A stretch of 64,000 nt of DNA, from assembly GCF_004345605.1 (NCBI RefSeq), contig NZ_SLVY01000016.1, positions 62,001-126,000 of the forward strand, read 5' to 3'. Shown in pieces: positions 31,891 to 43,600 of this stretch (position 1 is the stretch's first letter; each line of letters opens with the position of its first letter). The position numbers and the translations under genes were made by a program. This DNA is from Rhodococcus sp. SMB37. Its GTDB lineage: Bacteria > Actinomycetota > Actinomycetes > Mycobacteriales > Mycobacteriaceae. The notes beneath the pieces are model-generated. The model was given only the letters and a program-made list of their open reading frames with translations, ran no database searches and was not told the DNA's origin.

Positions 31891-33108
31891 GTGTCGGTAA
31901 TTCGGGGAGGAAACTCTGCTGCGCAAGACTTGCAGCAGGGGACGAGTCGGCGCCAGTGGCGAGATCCCAAGAGATACATGTGGCTGTACGGTCTGGCGAT
32001 CCCACTGAGTCCATTTCTGGCGTGGCTCCTGGTCCACTATCTGCATCTCGGCGTCTTCTGGGCGACCGGCGCCATCATGATCGCCGTCATCTGCCCGCTG
32101 GTGGACCGCTTCACGAGGCTCGATACCAGTAATCCGCCCGAAGAGGTCATGCAGGATCTCGAAAACGACAAGTACTACCGGCGCTGCACATATGTTTACC
32201 TGCCGCTGCAGTACGCGGGGCTGGTATTCGGCTGTTGGATGTGGGTGTCGCAGCCCATGGGCTGGGCCGAACACTTCGCGTTGGCCGCGACACTCGGCAT
32301 CGTCGGTGGAGTCGGAATCAACGCGGCACACGAGATGGGCCACAAGCGAACGAAGATCGAACGACGACTCGCGAAGGTAGCCCTCGCCCAGTCGTTCTAC
32401 GGTCATTTCTACGTCGAGCACAATTTCGGACACCACATCCGTGTTGCAACCCCGGAGGATCCCGCGACCGCGCGGTTCGGTGAGAGCTATTGGAAGTTCC
32501 TACCGCGGTCCGTCGTGGGGAGCCTGACGTCTGCGTGGAAGTACGAGAAGGCACGACTCGCCCGACGGGGCGTGTCGATGTGGAATCCGAAACACAACAA
32601 CATCCTGAGCGCGTGGCTGATGAGCGTGCTGCTGTACGCGGCCCTCATCGCCGCGTTCGGGTGGCAGATCGCACCGTGGCTCGTGGTGCAGGCCGTCATG
32701 GCGATCATGTTCCTCGAGGGGGCCAACTACCTCGAGCACTACGGGCTGCTGCGACGCAAGCGTGACGACGGGAAATACGTGCGGGTGGCTCCCGAGCACA
32801 GCTGGAACAGCAACCACGTGTGCTCGAACCTGTTTCTGTACAACCTCCAGCGGCACAGCGACCACCACGCCAACCCGATGCGTCGCTACCAGACGTTGCG
32901 GTCCATGGGTGACGCGCCGCAGCTTCCCGCGGGGTATGCCGTGCTCATCATCCTGGCGTTGTTCCCGCCGCTGTGGCGTCGGGTCATCGATCCGAAGCTT
33001 CTCGAGCACTACGGTTACGATCTGAGTCGTATCAATACGGATCCGGATAAAGTGGATGCACTGGTTGCGCGGTACGGACAGCCCGGTAATCCTGTAACAG
33101 GAAGATGA
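31891..33108 (+). CDS. alkB: AlkB-type alkane 1-monooxygenase
   Basis: About 405 residues, an integral membrane non-haem diiron hydroxylase. All His boxes are visible: HEMGHK, EHNFGHH, LQRHSDHH and the alkane-hydroxylase-specific NYLEHYGL. Six membrane helices are expected. Such enzymes hydroxylate the terminal carbon of medium-chain alkanes using electrons from rubredoxin. No rubredoxin or rubredoxin reductase gene follows, unlike typical rhodococcal alkB operons. GTG 31891 is chosen because GGAGCGG lies 8 nt before it; in-frame codons at 31825, 31834 and 31870 are alternatives. The NRPS gene starts 53 bp downstream on the same strand, so the two may be cotranscribed and the enzyme might act on the fatty tail of the peptide. 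Confidence 0.88.
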   Translation: MSVIRGGNSAAQDLQQGTSRRQWRDPKRYMWLYGLAIPLSPFLAWLLVHYLHLGVFWATGAIMIAVICPLVDRFTRLDTSNPPEEVMQDLENDKYYRRCTYVYLPLQYAGLVFGCWMWVSQPMGWAEHFALAATLGIVGGVGINAAHEMGHKRTKIERRLAKVALAQSFYGHFYVEHNFGHHIRVATPEDPATARFGESYWKFLPRSVVGSLTSAWKYEKARLARRGVSMWNPKHNNILSAWLMSVLLYAALIAAFGWQIAPWLVVQAVMAIMFLEGANYLEHYGLLRRKRDDGKYVRVAPEHSWNSNHVCSNLFLYNLQRHSDHHANPMRRYQTLRSMGDAPQLPAGYAVLIILALFPPLWRRVIDPKLLEHYGYDLSRINTDPDKVDALVARYGQPGNPVTGR

Positions 33109-33161
33109 GTTTGCGATAACGATCGCGTCGCAGCTCGGGGGAACGCGCGGGTGGGAGGCTA

Positions 33162-36100
33162 GTGTCGGCGGTTTTCGGGTCTGATGGACATCACGAGGGC
33201 AATGCCTCGCTCGAGGGATTCCCTCTCTCCACTGCCCAACGTGGCATCTGGTTCGCGCAACATCTACTCGGCGATGTGCCGCTGACGATTGCCCAGTACC
33301 TCGACGTCCACGGCGACTTCGAGCCCGAGATCTTCGCCGACGCCGGCGCAGAGGCCGCTCGCGAGATCGGCACGGGCATGCTGCGGCTCGACGAGGTCGA
33401 CGGCGAGCCGCTCCAAGTGATCGACGACACCCTCCACGACCGGGCCACGATCATCGATCTGCGCGGTGACGGCGACCCTGAAGCGGCCGCGATCGCATGG
33501 ATCCGCGCCGAGTGGGTCGCGCCACTCGACATGCTCCGCGACCGGCTCATCGTGTGCGCTGTCCTCCGTGTCGCCGACCAGCGTCATTTCATCTACACCC
33601 GCATCCATCACATCGCCCTCGACGGCTTCGGCGCGATGACCTTCAGCAACCGCACTGCGGAGCGGTACACCGCGGCGGTCGAAGGTCGCGACCCCAAACC
33701 CTTCGGGGTGAGCGCGCTGCCCGACATCGTCGAGGACGAAGCCCGCTACCGCGCGTCCACTCGGTTCGATTCCGACCGCAGCCACTGGGCCGAGCGGATC
33801 CGCAACCTTCCGCACCCCATCAGCCTCGCCGGACGCGCGGCTCCCGTCGGGTCGCATCCGGTGCGGTGGAGTGCGCCGCTGTCCGACCATGTGGCCGAGG
33901 CCGTCGACCGATTGCTCGTCGAACACGAATACACCACCTTCGCGACGGTGGTCGTCGCCGCGTTCGGGGCGTTCCTGTCGCGAGTGACCGGCGAACGCGA
34001 AGTGGTGCTGAGCCTGCCCGTCTCCGCGCGCACCACCGCGAAACTGCGTCGCTCCGGCGGCATGGTCTCCAATGTCGTCCCGATCCGGATGACGGTGGGG
34101 CCCGACGACACCGCTGCCGACCTCATGCGACGCGTTCAGCTCGAACTGACCGGGGCATTGCGCCACCAGCGGTACCGGCACGAGGACATGCGCCGCGACA
34201 CGGGCTACGGCAGCGCCGATCGCGGATTCTTCGGACCGGCCGTGAACATCATGATGTTCCAGGGACAGGTCCGTCTCGGCGACGCCATCGGCACGCTGCA
34301 TGTGCTCAGCACCGGGCCCGTCGAGGACCTCTCGGTCAACATCTATCCGAGCGACGCCGACAACCCCGCCCACATCGACTTCGAGGCCAACCCGAACCTG
34401 TATTCGCGGGCGGAGCTGCGGTCGCATCACGCACGGTTCGTGGAGTTCCTCGACGGCTTCGTTTCGACCGCCGGGCCGGTGGGTGCACTCGATGTGCTGC
34501 ACGACGACGAACGCGCCGCGCTCGTCCCCGCGCACGGGCCGGTCGCTCGGCCGGTACGGCAACTGCGCGACCTGCTCGCCGACGGGGTCGCGTGCAATCC
34601 CGACGGACCTGCGATCCTCGACGGTGCCAGAACGCTGACGTATTGCGAGCTCGACGACCGCGCCGAGCGGCTCGCCGGTGTACTGAGCGCTGCCGGTGCC
34701 CGGCCGGAGGAATTCGTCGCGCTGAGCATGGACCGCAGCGCCGAGGCCATCATCGCGATGTGGGCGGTGGCGAAGACCGGGGCCGCGTTCGTACCGATCG
34801 ATCCGGCACTGCCCGCCGAACGCGTCGCCTACATGGTGCGCGATTCCGGTGTGCGGCTGGGACTTACCGTACATGCGCGAATCGATGAGCTGCCGGAGGG
34901 GCCGCGCTGGATCGCTGTCGACGATCCGATCACGGCCGATCGGTCCGTCGAGTCGTTCGCTCCGCCTTCGCTGCGCCCCGACCACGCGGCCTACATGATC
35001 TACACCTCCGGTTCGACGGGAACACCGAAGGGTGTCGTCGTCACTCACACCGGGCTCGCGACGTTCGCCGCCGAAGCGAGGCCCGAGCTGGGCCTGACGT
35101 CGCAGTCGCGCATGCTGCGGTTCTCGTCCGCGAGTTTCGATGCCTCGATCTTCGAGATGCTGCAGGCGTTCAGCGCGGGTGCCTCGATGGTGGTGGCCCC
35201 GGCCGACGTGATCGGCGGGGACGCCCTCGCCGAGGTGCTGCGTCGTCACCGCGTCACGCACATCGTGTCGGCGCCGACGGTGCTCACCACCGTCGACCCC
35301 ACGGGCCTCGACGATCTCGAAGCCGTCGTGGTGGGAGGCGACGTGTGCACCCCCGACCTCGTCGCCCGGTTCGGCGACACGTGCCGTTTCGTCAACAGCT
35401 ACGGGCCTACCGAGACCACCATCGTCGTCTCCGCCGGCGACCCGTTGACCCTCGGCGCACCGATCACGATCGGTAGCCCGATCGACGGGGTGACGGCCGT
35501 GGTCCTCGACCGCAGGCTCAGGCCGGTCCCCGTCGGATTCGTCGGCGAGCTCTACATCGGCGGTGCCGGACTCGCGCGCGGCTATCTGAATCGTCCAGGG
35601 CAGACCGCGGACCGGTTCGTGGCGAATCCGTTCGACCCCGGCACCCGGCTGTATCGCACGGGTGACGAGGTGCGCTGGACAGCCGATCACGAACTCGACT
35701 TCGTGGGACGCTCCGACTTTCAGGTCAAGATCCGCGGGTTCCGCATCGAACTCGGCGAGATCGACTCGGCGCTGCTCGCGCTCGACGGGGTCGACTACGC
35801 GGTCACCGTCGTCCACGACACGGGGCACTCCGTCGTTCCCGTCTCGTATGTGGTGATGGAGACCGGCGCAGTGTTCGACGCCGAGGCCTTGACTCGCGGA
35901 GTGGAACGTACCCTGCCGTCGCACATGGTGCCCGCGTCCGTCGTCGAACTCGACGACGTACCTGTCACTCTCGCAGGCAAACTCGACCGTGCCGCGTTGC
36001 CCGCGCCGCGGTTCGCGTCGGCCGAGTTCCGCGCTCCCGTCACCGACACCGAACGCGTGCTGGTCGAGGTTGCACAGGGACTGCTCGACGTCGAACGCGT

Positions 36101-37650
36101 GGGCGCCGACGACTCGCTGTTCGCGCTCGGCGCCGACAGCATCGTCGCGATGCAGTTCGCTGCTCGCGCGAAGGATGCCGGCCTGTACATCACGGCGCGA
36201 CAGATCTTCGAACACAAGACGATTGCGGCACTCGCCCGAGTTGCGACCGCGGTCTCCGAGAACCCGGTCCTCAGCGAACTCGACGGTGGTGGCGTGGGCC
36301 CGGTGCCCCTCACTCCGATCGTGCACGAGATGCTCGGCCGCGGCGACTATTCGACGTTCGCGCAGGCAGTGCTGGTGACGACCCCCGTCGACCTGACCCA
36401 CGATCAGCTGACCGCCGCGCTCACCGTCGTGGAGGCGCAGCATCCCATCTTGCGCTCGACCTTCACCGGCGACGCGTGGCAGGTCTGGGCGGAGAGTCCC
36501 GCCGGTGCGGTGGCGATCGAGCGGATCACCGTCCCGGACGCCGCGTCGGTCGACGACCTCGTCGACTCGCACTGCGACTCGGCCGCACAGCGTCTCGACC
36601 CTACTGCGGGCGAGATGCTGCAGTGCGTGTGGTTCGACGCCGCCGAAGGTCACGGCCGGCTGCTGCTCGTGGCGCACCACCTCGTCGTCGACGGTGTGTC
36701 GTGGCGCGTGCTGCTGCCGGACCTCGCTCGAGCGTGGATGCAGATCGTCGCGAATATCGAATCTGTGCCGGACGAATCAGTGCCCGCCGAGGTCGGAACG
36801 TCCTATCGCCGGTGGGCGCACGCGTTGCACTCGGATGCCCGCGATGGCGTACACGCCGACGAGCTCGGATTCTGGCAGCGCACCCTCGATGCAGTGACGC
36901 CGCTTCCGGGTATCGGTGAACTCGACCCGCGGGTGGACACGCTCGCGACCACCGAGCGCGTACGAGTGGACCTCGACTCCGCGACCACCGCCGCAGTGCT
37001 CACACGATTGCCCGAGGTGTTCCGTTCGGGCACGGCCGACGGGCTCATCGCCGCGCTTGCGCTGGCTCTGTCGAGGCATGACCGCGCAGTGCCGATCATG
37101 CTCGAAGGCCACGGCCGAGATCACGAGGGCGCCGACCTCGCGCGCACCGTCGGCTGGTTCACCAGTGTTTATCCGGTTCGTCCCGCAGTGCCCGAGTCGA
37201 TCGACCTCGACGACGCATTCGCGGGCGGTCCCGCCGCGGGAGCGGTGCTCAAAGCCATCAAGGAGGAGCTGGCCGCAGTCCCGAATCACGGTGCGGGATA
37301 CGGCATCCTCCGCCATCTCGACGACGAGGCGCGCCCCGTCCTCGCCGCATCGGGTGTCCCGCAGATCGGGTTCAACTACCTCGGACGCCTGACCTCCGGG
37401 CACATTCCCGAGGAGATCCGAGACATCGGCTGGGTGCCCGCGGAGGTCGACCTCGACCCGACACGCACCTCCGGGCTCGCGGTGTCCTCGGCCGTCGACA
37501 TCAACGCCATGGTGGTGGACGGCCCCGACGGTCCTCATCTGACCGCGACGTTCGCGTACGCGCCGCGGGTGGTGTCGGCAGACTTCGTCACCGACCTCGC
37601 GACACGCTGGCACACCGCTCTCGCAGCCCTCGCCGCACACGTGGATGGGC
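33162..37650 (+). other. NRPS module 1: C(starter)-A-T-E
   Basis: The C domain (residues about 15-455, HHIALDG at 149) opens like EntF and other initiating condensation domains. The A domain (about 34560-36020) reads pocket code D-A-F-V-V-G-S-I-V, a hydrophobic pocket I cannot name. The carrier has LGADSI, the form seen before epimerases. The E domain (about 36290-37650) has [26 protein letters not shown] and GFNYLGR, so residue 1 should leave as the D form. Confidence 0.88.
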
Positions 37651-40600
37651 CCGACGCGGGTGGTCTCACTCCTTCCGATGTGCCGCTGGTGTCGGTGAGT
37701 CAGAGTCAGATTGCACGGTGGGAATCCGAATACTCCGGTGTGCAGGACATCTGGCCGCTTCCGCCGCTGCAGTCGGGCCTGCTGTTCCACTCGCAGCTCG
37801 CTGTGGGGTCGCACGACGTCTATGTCGCTCAGCTCACGCTGAACCTCACCGGCAGCATCGACGCGGCACGGTTGCGTGCCTCGATCGAGACCGTGGTCGC
37901 CCGGCACGCAAACCTGCGCACCGCGTTCGTCCACGACGACACCGGGGTGCCCGCCCAGGTCGTGCTCGACCACGTCGACGTTCCGTGGCGCGAGATGTCG
38001 GTGGAGCCGGAGGATCTTGCGGACGTGCTCGATTCGGAGCGTACTTCGCCGTTCGACACCGCACGTCCGCCGCTGTTGCGGGCCGTTCTCGTGCGTACCG
38101 ATGCAGACGCGGTGCTGGTGCTGACCAACCACCACCTCGTCCTCGACGGCTGGTCGATGCCCCTGCTCGTGCGAGAAGTGCTCTCCTGCTACGTCTCACC
38201 CGACGCGCTCGTCGAACCAGTGCCCTATCGCGACTATCTCCGGTGGTGGAGCGTCCAGGACCGCGACCGGTCGCTGCAGGCATGGGGCGACGCGCTGTCC
38301 GGGCTCACCGAACCCACGCTCGTCGCCCCGCATGCCGGGGAAGTGCTCGACGTCGATCCCGAGCAGATCGACGTCGAAATGCCCGCGTGGCTGCGCACGG
38401 GCCTCGTAGACCGCCGCGACACCGACGTCACCGTCAACACCCTGGTGCAGACGGCGTGGGCGCTCGTTCTCGGGCGCATGCTCGGTCGCGACGACGTCGT
38501 GTTCGGCGCCACCGTGTCGGGTCGCCCCGCCGAGCTGCCCGGCGTCGAGTACATGCTCGGCCTGTTCATCAATACCCTGCCCGTGCGGGTCCGGCTCGAC
38601 GAGTCCGACACCGTCGTCGGCCTGCTCCGGCGCGTGCAGGACGACCAGGTCGCGATGCTCGAGCATCACCACATCGGGCTCAGCGAGATCCAGGGTCGCG
38701 TCGGCGCCGGAACTCTCTTCGACACGCTGACCGTCTTCGAGTCGTACCCCGTCGACCGTGCCGGATTCGACGAGACCACCGATCTCGCCGGGATGCACGT
38801 GACGGACATCGGTGCCCGCGACGCCACGCACTACCCGATCACCGTGATGGCGATCCTCGAACCCATCCTGCGGTTGAGTGTGCGTTTCCGCACCGACCTG
38901 TTCGACCGCGCCGCCGTCGAGCGGATCGTGCAGCGACTGCTCGGTGTACTCGAAACGTTTGTCGCGCATCCCGACACGCATGTCGGCGACGTCGAGGTGT
39001 TCGTACCCGGTGAACTCGACGTGATCGCGAACTTCGAGCGCGGCGAGAACGTCGCGCTGCCCGCGAAGACCCTTCCCGATCTGCTCGGGGAGCAGTCGGC
39101 ACGCACGCCCGACGACACCGCGGTCGTCGTCGACGGCGGCGGCGCGTTGACCTACGCATCGTTCGCGGGACGCGTGAATCGGGTCGCGCGGTCGCTGATC
39201 GCCGACGGGATCGGCTCCGGCGACCTCGTGGCAGTCGCGATGCCGCGGTCGCTCGAGCAGCTCGTCGCGATACATGCCATCGTCACCGCCGGCGCGGCCT
39301 ATGTGCCCATCGATCCTGATCAGTCCGAGCAGCGCACCGCGCACGTCCTCGACACGGCGCGTCCCGCATTGGTGCTCGACGCGCTGCCCGATGCTCTGTC
39401 GTTCTCCGACAGCGCGGTCACGGACACCGATCGTCGCAGGCCCCTGCATTCCGGCGACCTCGCGTACGTGCTGTTCACCTCCGGCTCCACCGGGCGGCCC
39501 AAGGGCGTCGCGATCTCGCATCGCAGCATCGTCAACCGGCTGCAGTGGATGCAGGGCCGGTACCCGCTGACGGGTGACGACGTCGTCCTGCAGAAGACCC
39601 CGGCGACCTTCGACGTGTCGGTGTGGGAGTTGTTCTGGCCGTTGCTGACCGGCGCCGCGATGGTGCTCGCGACTCCGGACGGGCACCGCGACCCCCGCTA
39701 TCTGTCGCGTGTGATCCACGAACGTCAGGTCACCACCGCGCATTTCGTTCCGTCGATGCTCGATGTCTTCTTCGCGGAAGGCGACGTGTCGCGGTGTGCC
39801 GCTCTGCGGCAGATCTTCACCAGCGGTGAGGCGCTGACCGCGGCGAGCGTGTCGCGGGTGGCCGAGACACTCGGCGTGCCCGTGCACAACCTGTACGGAC
39901 CGACCGAAGCGGCCGTCGACGTCACCGCCCACGCGACAGTGCCCGGCGAGACCCCGGTGCCCATCGGTACACCCGTATGGAACACGTCTGTGCGGGTGCT
40001 CGACGGGCGTCTGCGCCCCGTGCCCATCGGGGTCGAAGGCGAGCTCTATCTCGGCGGTGTACAACTCGCGAACGGCTACTACGGTGCAGCGCGACTGACA
40101 GCGGAACGATTCGTCGCCGACCCCGCGGGCAATGGGCGCCTGTACCGTACGGGCGACCTGGTCCGGTGGCGCGCCGACGGCGCACTCGAATACGTCGGCC
40201 GCAGCGACTTCCAGATCAAGCTCCGAGGTCAGCGCATCGAACTCGGTGAGATCGAAGCCGTACTGCTCGAGCACGACACCGTGACCCAGGCCGTCGTGGT
40301 GCTGCATCGCGACGACACCGCCGGCGAACACCTCGTCGCGTACGTGGTCGGCGACGGCGACGCGGCTCTCGCGCACGCCGAGTCGCGACTCCCACGGCAC
40401 ATGGTCCCGACCCTGGCCGTGTCCCTCGCCGCGATGCCGGTCACCGCGAACGGAAAACTCGACCGAAAGGCCCTGCCGGACCCCGAGTTCGGATCCGCCG
40501 AACACGTGACACCGGCGTCGGGCACCGAACACCTCGTCGCCGGGGTGATCGCCGAACTCGTCGGCCACGACCGGGTCGGAGCGACGACGAGCTTCTTCGA

Positions 40601-43600
40601 CCTCGGAGGCAACTCGCTCACCGCGACCCGCCTCCTCGCCCGACTCGACGACCACTTCGGTACGCGCCTGCAGGTGCGCGACCTGTTCGACAATCCCACG
40701 GTCACCGGACTGGCGCAGATCATCGACGGCAGCCGGGAAGACAGGCGACCGCAGCTGACCGCGCAACCGCGCCCCCAGCGCATCCCGCTGTCGCCCGCGC
40801 AGGCGCGCATGTGGTTCGTCAACCGTTTCGACCCCACCTCCGGCGCCTACAACGTCGCGGTCGCACTGCGGCTCACCGGTGCACTCGACGAGGAGGCGTT
40901 GCACGCTGCCGTGATCGACATCGTCGGACGCCACGAGACGCTGCGCACCCGCTACCCGGACTCCGGAGACGGCCCGTACCAGCAGGTTCTGTCCATCGCC
41001 GAGGCCGGTCGGGCTCCGGCGATCGAACCGCTCGACGGTCTGCTCGAGGAGCGGCTGCGCGCGGTGGTGGGACGCGGCTTCGACGTCACCCTCGCGCCGC
41101 CCGTCGCGTTGACGGTGCTGCGGGAGAGTAGCGCTGAGGGCGCAATCGTGGACAGTCACGTGCTCGTGCTGGTGGTGCACCACATCGCGATCGACGGCTG
41201 GTCCATGCAGGCCCTCGCCCGCGATCTCGTCGCCGCGTACGGAACCCGTGTCCTCGGCAACGCCCCCACCTGGGAACCGCTGCCCGTCCAATACGCAGAC
41301 TTCGCGGTGTGGCAGAACGCCCTGCTCGGCAGCGTCGACGACCCCGACTCACTCGGTGCCCGTCAACTCGACTTCTGGCGGGACACCCTCGCCGGTGCGC
41401 CCGAGGTGTCCGACGTCCCCACCGACCGTCGCCGTCCCGCCGTGCCGTCGTTCCGCGGCGGCACTGTCTCGGCCGAACTCGACCCTCGGCTGTACTCGCA
41501 GCTCGAGGAACTCGCACGGGACAGCGGTGCGTCGCTGTTCATGGTGCTGCACGCCGCCCTCGCAGCGCTGCTGGCCCGGCTGAGCAGCACCGACGACGTC
41601 ACCATCGGCACACCGGTCGCCGGTCGCGGACAGTCGAACCTCGACGACGTCATCGGCATGTTCGTCAACACACTCCCGTTGCGTGTGTCGGTGGCGTCCG
41701 GCGAGTCGTTCACCGAGGTGCTCGCGCGGGTGCGCGACGTCGACCTCGCCGCCTACGCGCATTCCGACCTGCCGTTCGAGCGGCTCGCGGACGCACTCGG
41801 CACGTCGCGGGCCACCTCGCACAACCCGGTGTTCCAGACCGTCCTCGCGCTCGAGGTTCCCCGTCCGACGTCCGTGTCGCTGCCGGGTCTCGAAATCGAT
41901 GTGCTTCCCGTCGATTTCGGTATCGCCAAGTTCGATCTCGAATTCGCCGTCACCGAGCACGACGACCACGCGACCGTCGCATTGACGTTCGCGCGCGACC
42001 TGTTCGACGACGACACCGCCGTCGCGATGCTCGAGCGATACGTGCGAGTGCTCTCCGGTGCCGCGACCGATCCGTCGGCGGCAGTGGGTGACGTCGATCT
42101 ACTGACGGACGACGAACGTATCGCGCTCCTGCGGGCGCCGGAGGACCCCCCGTACCTGTCACTGCCCGGATTGTTCGCCGACGCCGCCTCCGACCCCGAG
42201 GCTCTCGCGCTCGTCTCCGGCTCCGTGGCCTTGACCTACGGCGAGCTGGACCGGCGTTCGAACATCCTCGCCGGCAACCTCATCGACGCCGGGGCAGTGC
42301 CCGGATCGGTCGTGGCGGTGGCGGTACCGCGATCGGTGGACTCGGTGATCGCGTTGTGGGCCGTCGCCAAGACCGGCGCCACGTTCCTGCCCGTCGATCC
42401 CCGCTATCCCGCGGCGCGCATCGAACACATGCTCACCGACTCCGGTGCGCGCCTCGGTGTTGCCGACTCGACGTTGCCCGGCGACATCACCTGGGTGTCG
42501 CCGCATACCGGCGCTGACGACAGGCCGATCACCGATCGCGTGCCGTGTCCGGACGCCGCCGCCTACCTCATCTACACCTCCGGGTCCACGGGCGTGCCCA
42601 AGGGCGTCGTCGTCACACACCGCGGACTCGGCGCATTCGTCGCAGAACAGCAGCGCCACTACCGCGTACGGCCCGGCGACCGGGTCGCGGCGTTCGCGTC
42701 GCCGAGTTTCGATGCGTCGCTGCTCGAGATCTTCATGGCCGTAGGCGGGAGAGCAACCCTCCAGTTGATCCCGACCGATGTGTACGGCGGCACCGAACTC
42801 GAGGAACACCTCGCGTCGGTGACACACCTGTTCCTCACCCCGGTTGCCCTCGCGTCCCTGAATCCCGAACGGCTCGAACAGATCAGAGTAGTCGTCGTCG
42901 GCGGCGAGGCATGCGAGCCGTCGCTGGTCGAACGGTGGGCGCCGGGACGCGAGATGTTCAACGCCTACGGCCCGACCGAGTCGACCATCATGGCCACCCA
43001 CTTCGGGCCGATGACGACGGGCGAGCCCGTGCGGATCGGCCGACCCGTGATCGGCACCGGCGCAGTAGTGCTCGACGAGCGTCTGCGTCCCGTTCCCGAC
43101 GGGGTCCCGGGCGAGCTGTACGTGTACGGCGCCGGACTCGCCCGCGGCTACCACGACCAGACGTCGCTCAGCGCATCCCGATTCGTCGCGAACCCGCTGC
43201 ACGGCGGGCTCATGTACCGCACCGGCGACCTCGTCCGGTGGGTCGACGGCCACCTCGACTACCTGGGGCGCACCGACTTCCAGGTCAAGGTGCGCGGTCA
43301 CCGGATCGAGGTGTCGGAGATCGACGCTGTGCTCGCCGGTCATCCCGGTGTCGATGCGGCGGTGACCGTGCCGCACGAGGCGACCGGCACTCTCGTGTCG
43401 TACGTGACCGGCACAGTCGATCCGGCCGAACTGTCCGTGCACGCCGCGCAGGTGCTGCCCGGGTACATGGTGCCGTCGTCGATCACCGTCCTCGACGTCT
43501 TCCCGCGCACCGGCGCCGGCAAGATCGACACCCGCGCCCTCCCCGAGCCTGTTTTCGCGGCAACAGAATTCGTCGAGCCACGCGGAGTGGACGAGCGGCG

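Noticed and set aside
33109-33161. GCGAT-AACG-ATCGC dyad before the NRPS as an operator
   Set aside because: Arms of five bases in GC-rich DNA are expected by chance, and no regulator gene is nearby.
33264-36680. Minus-strand open frame of 1138 codons opposite the NRPS
   Set aside because: It is a shadow of a high-GC coding strand: Arg/Gly/Asp/His-rich without any domain, while the plus strand has every NRPS motif in register.
38196-41291. Minus-strand open frame of about 1031 codons
   Set aside because: Same cause; composition typical of the antisense frame of GC-rich genes, no ribosome-binding site or family motif.
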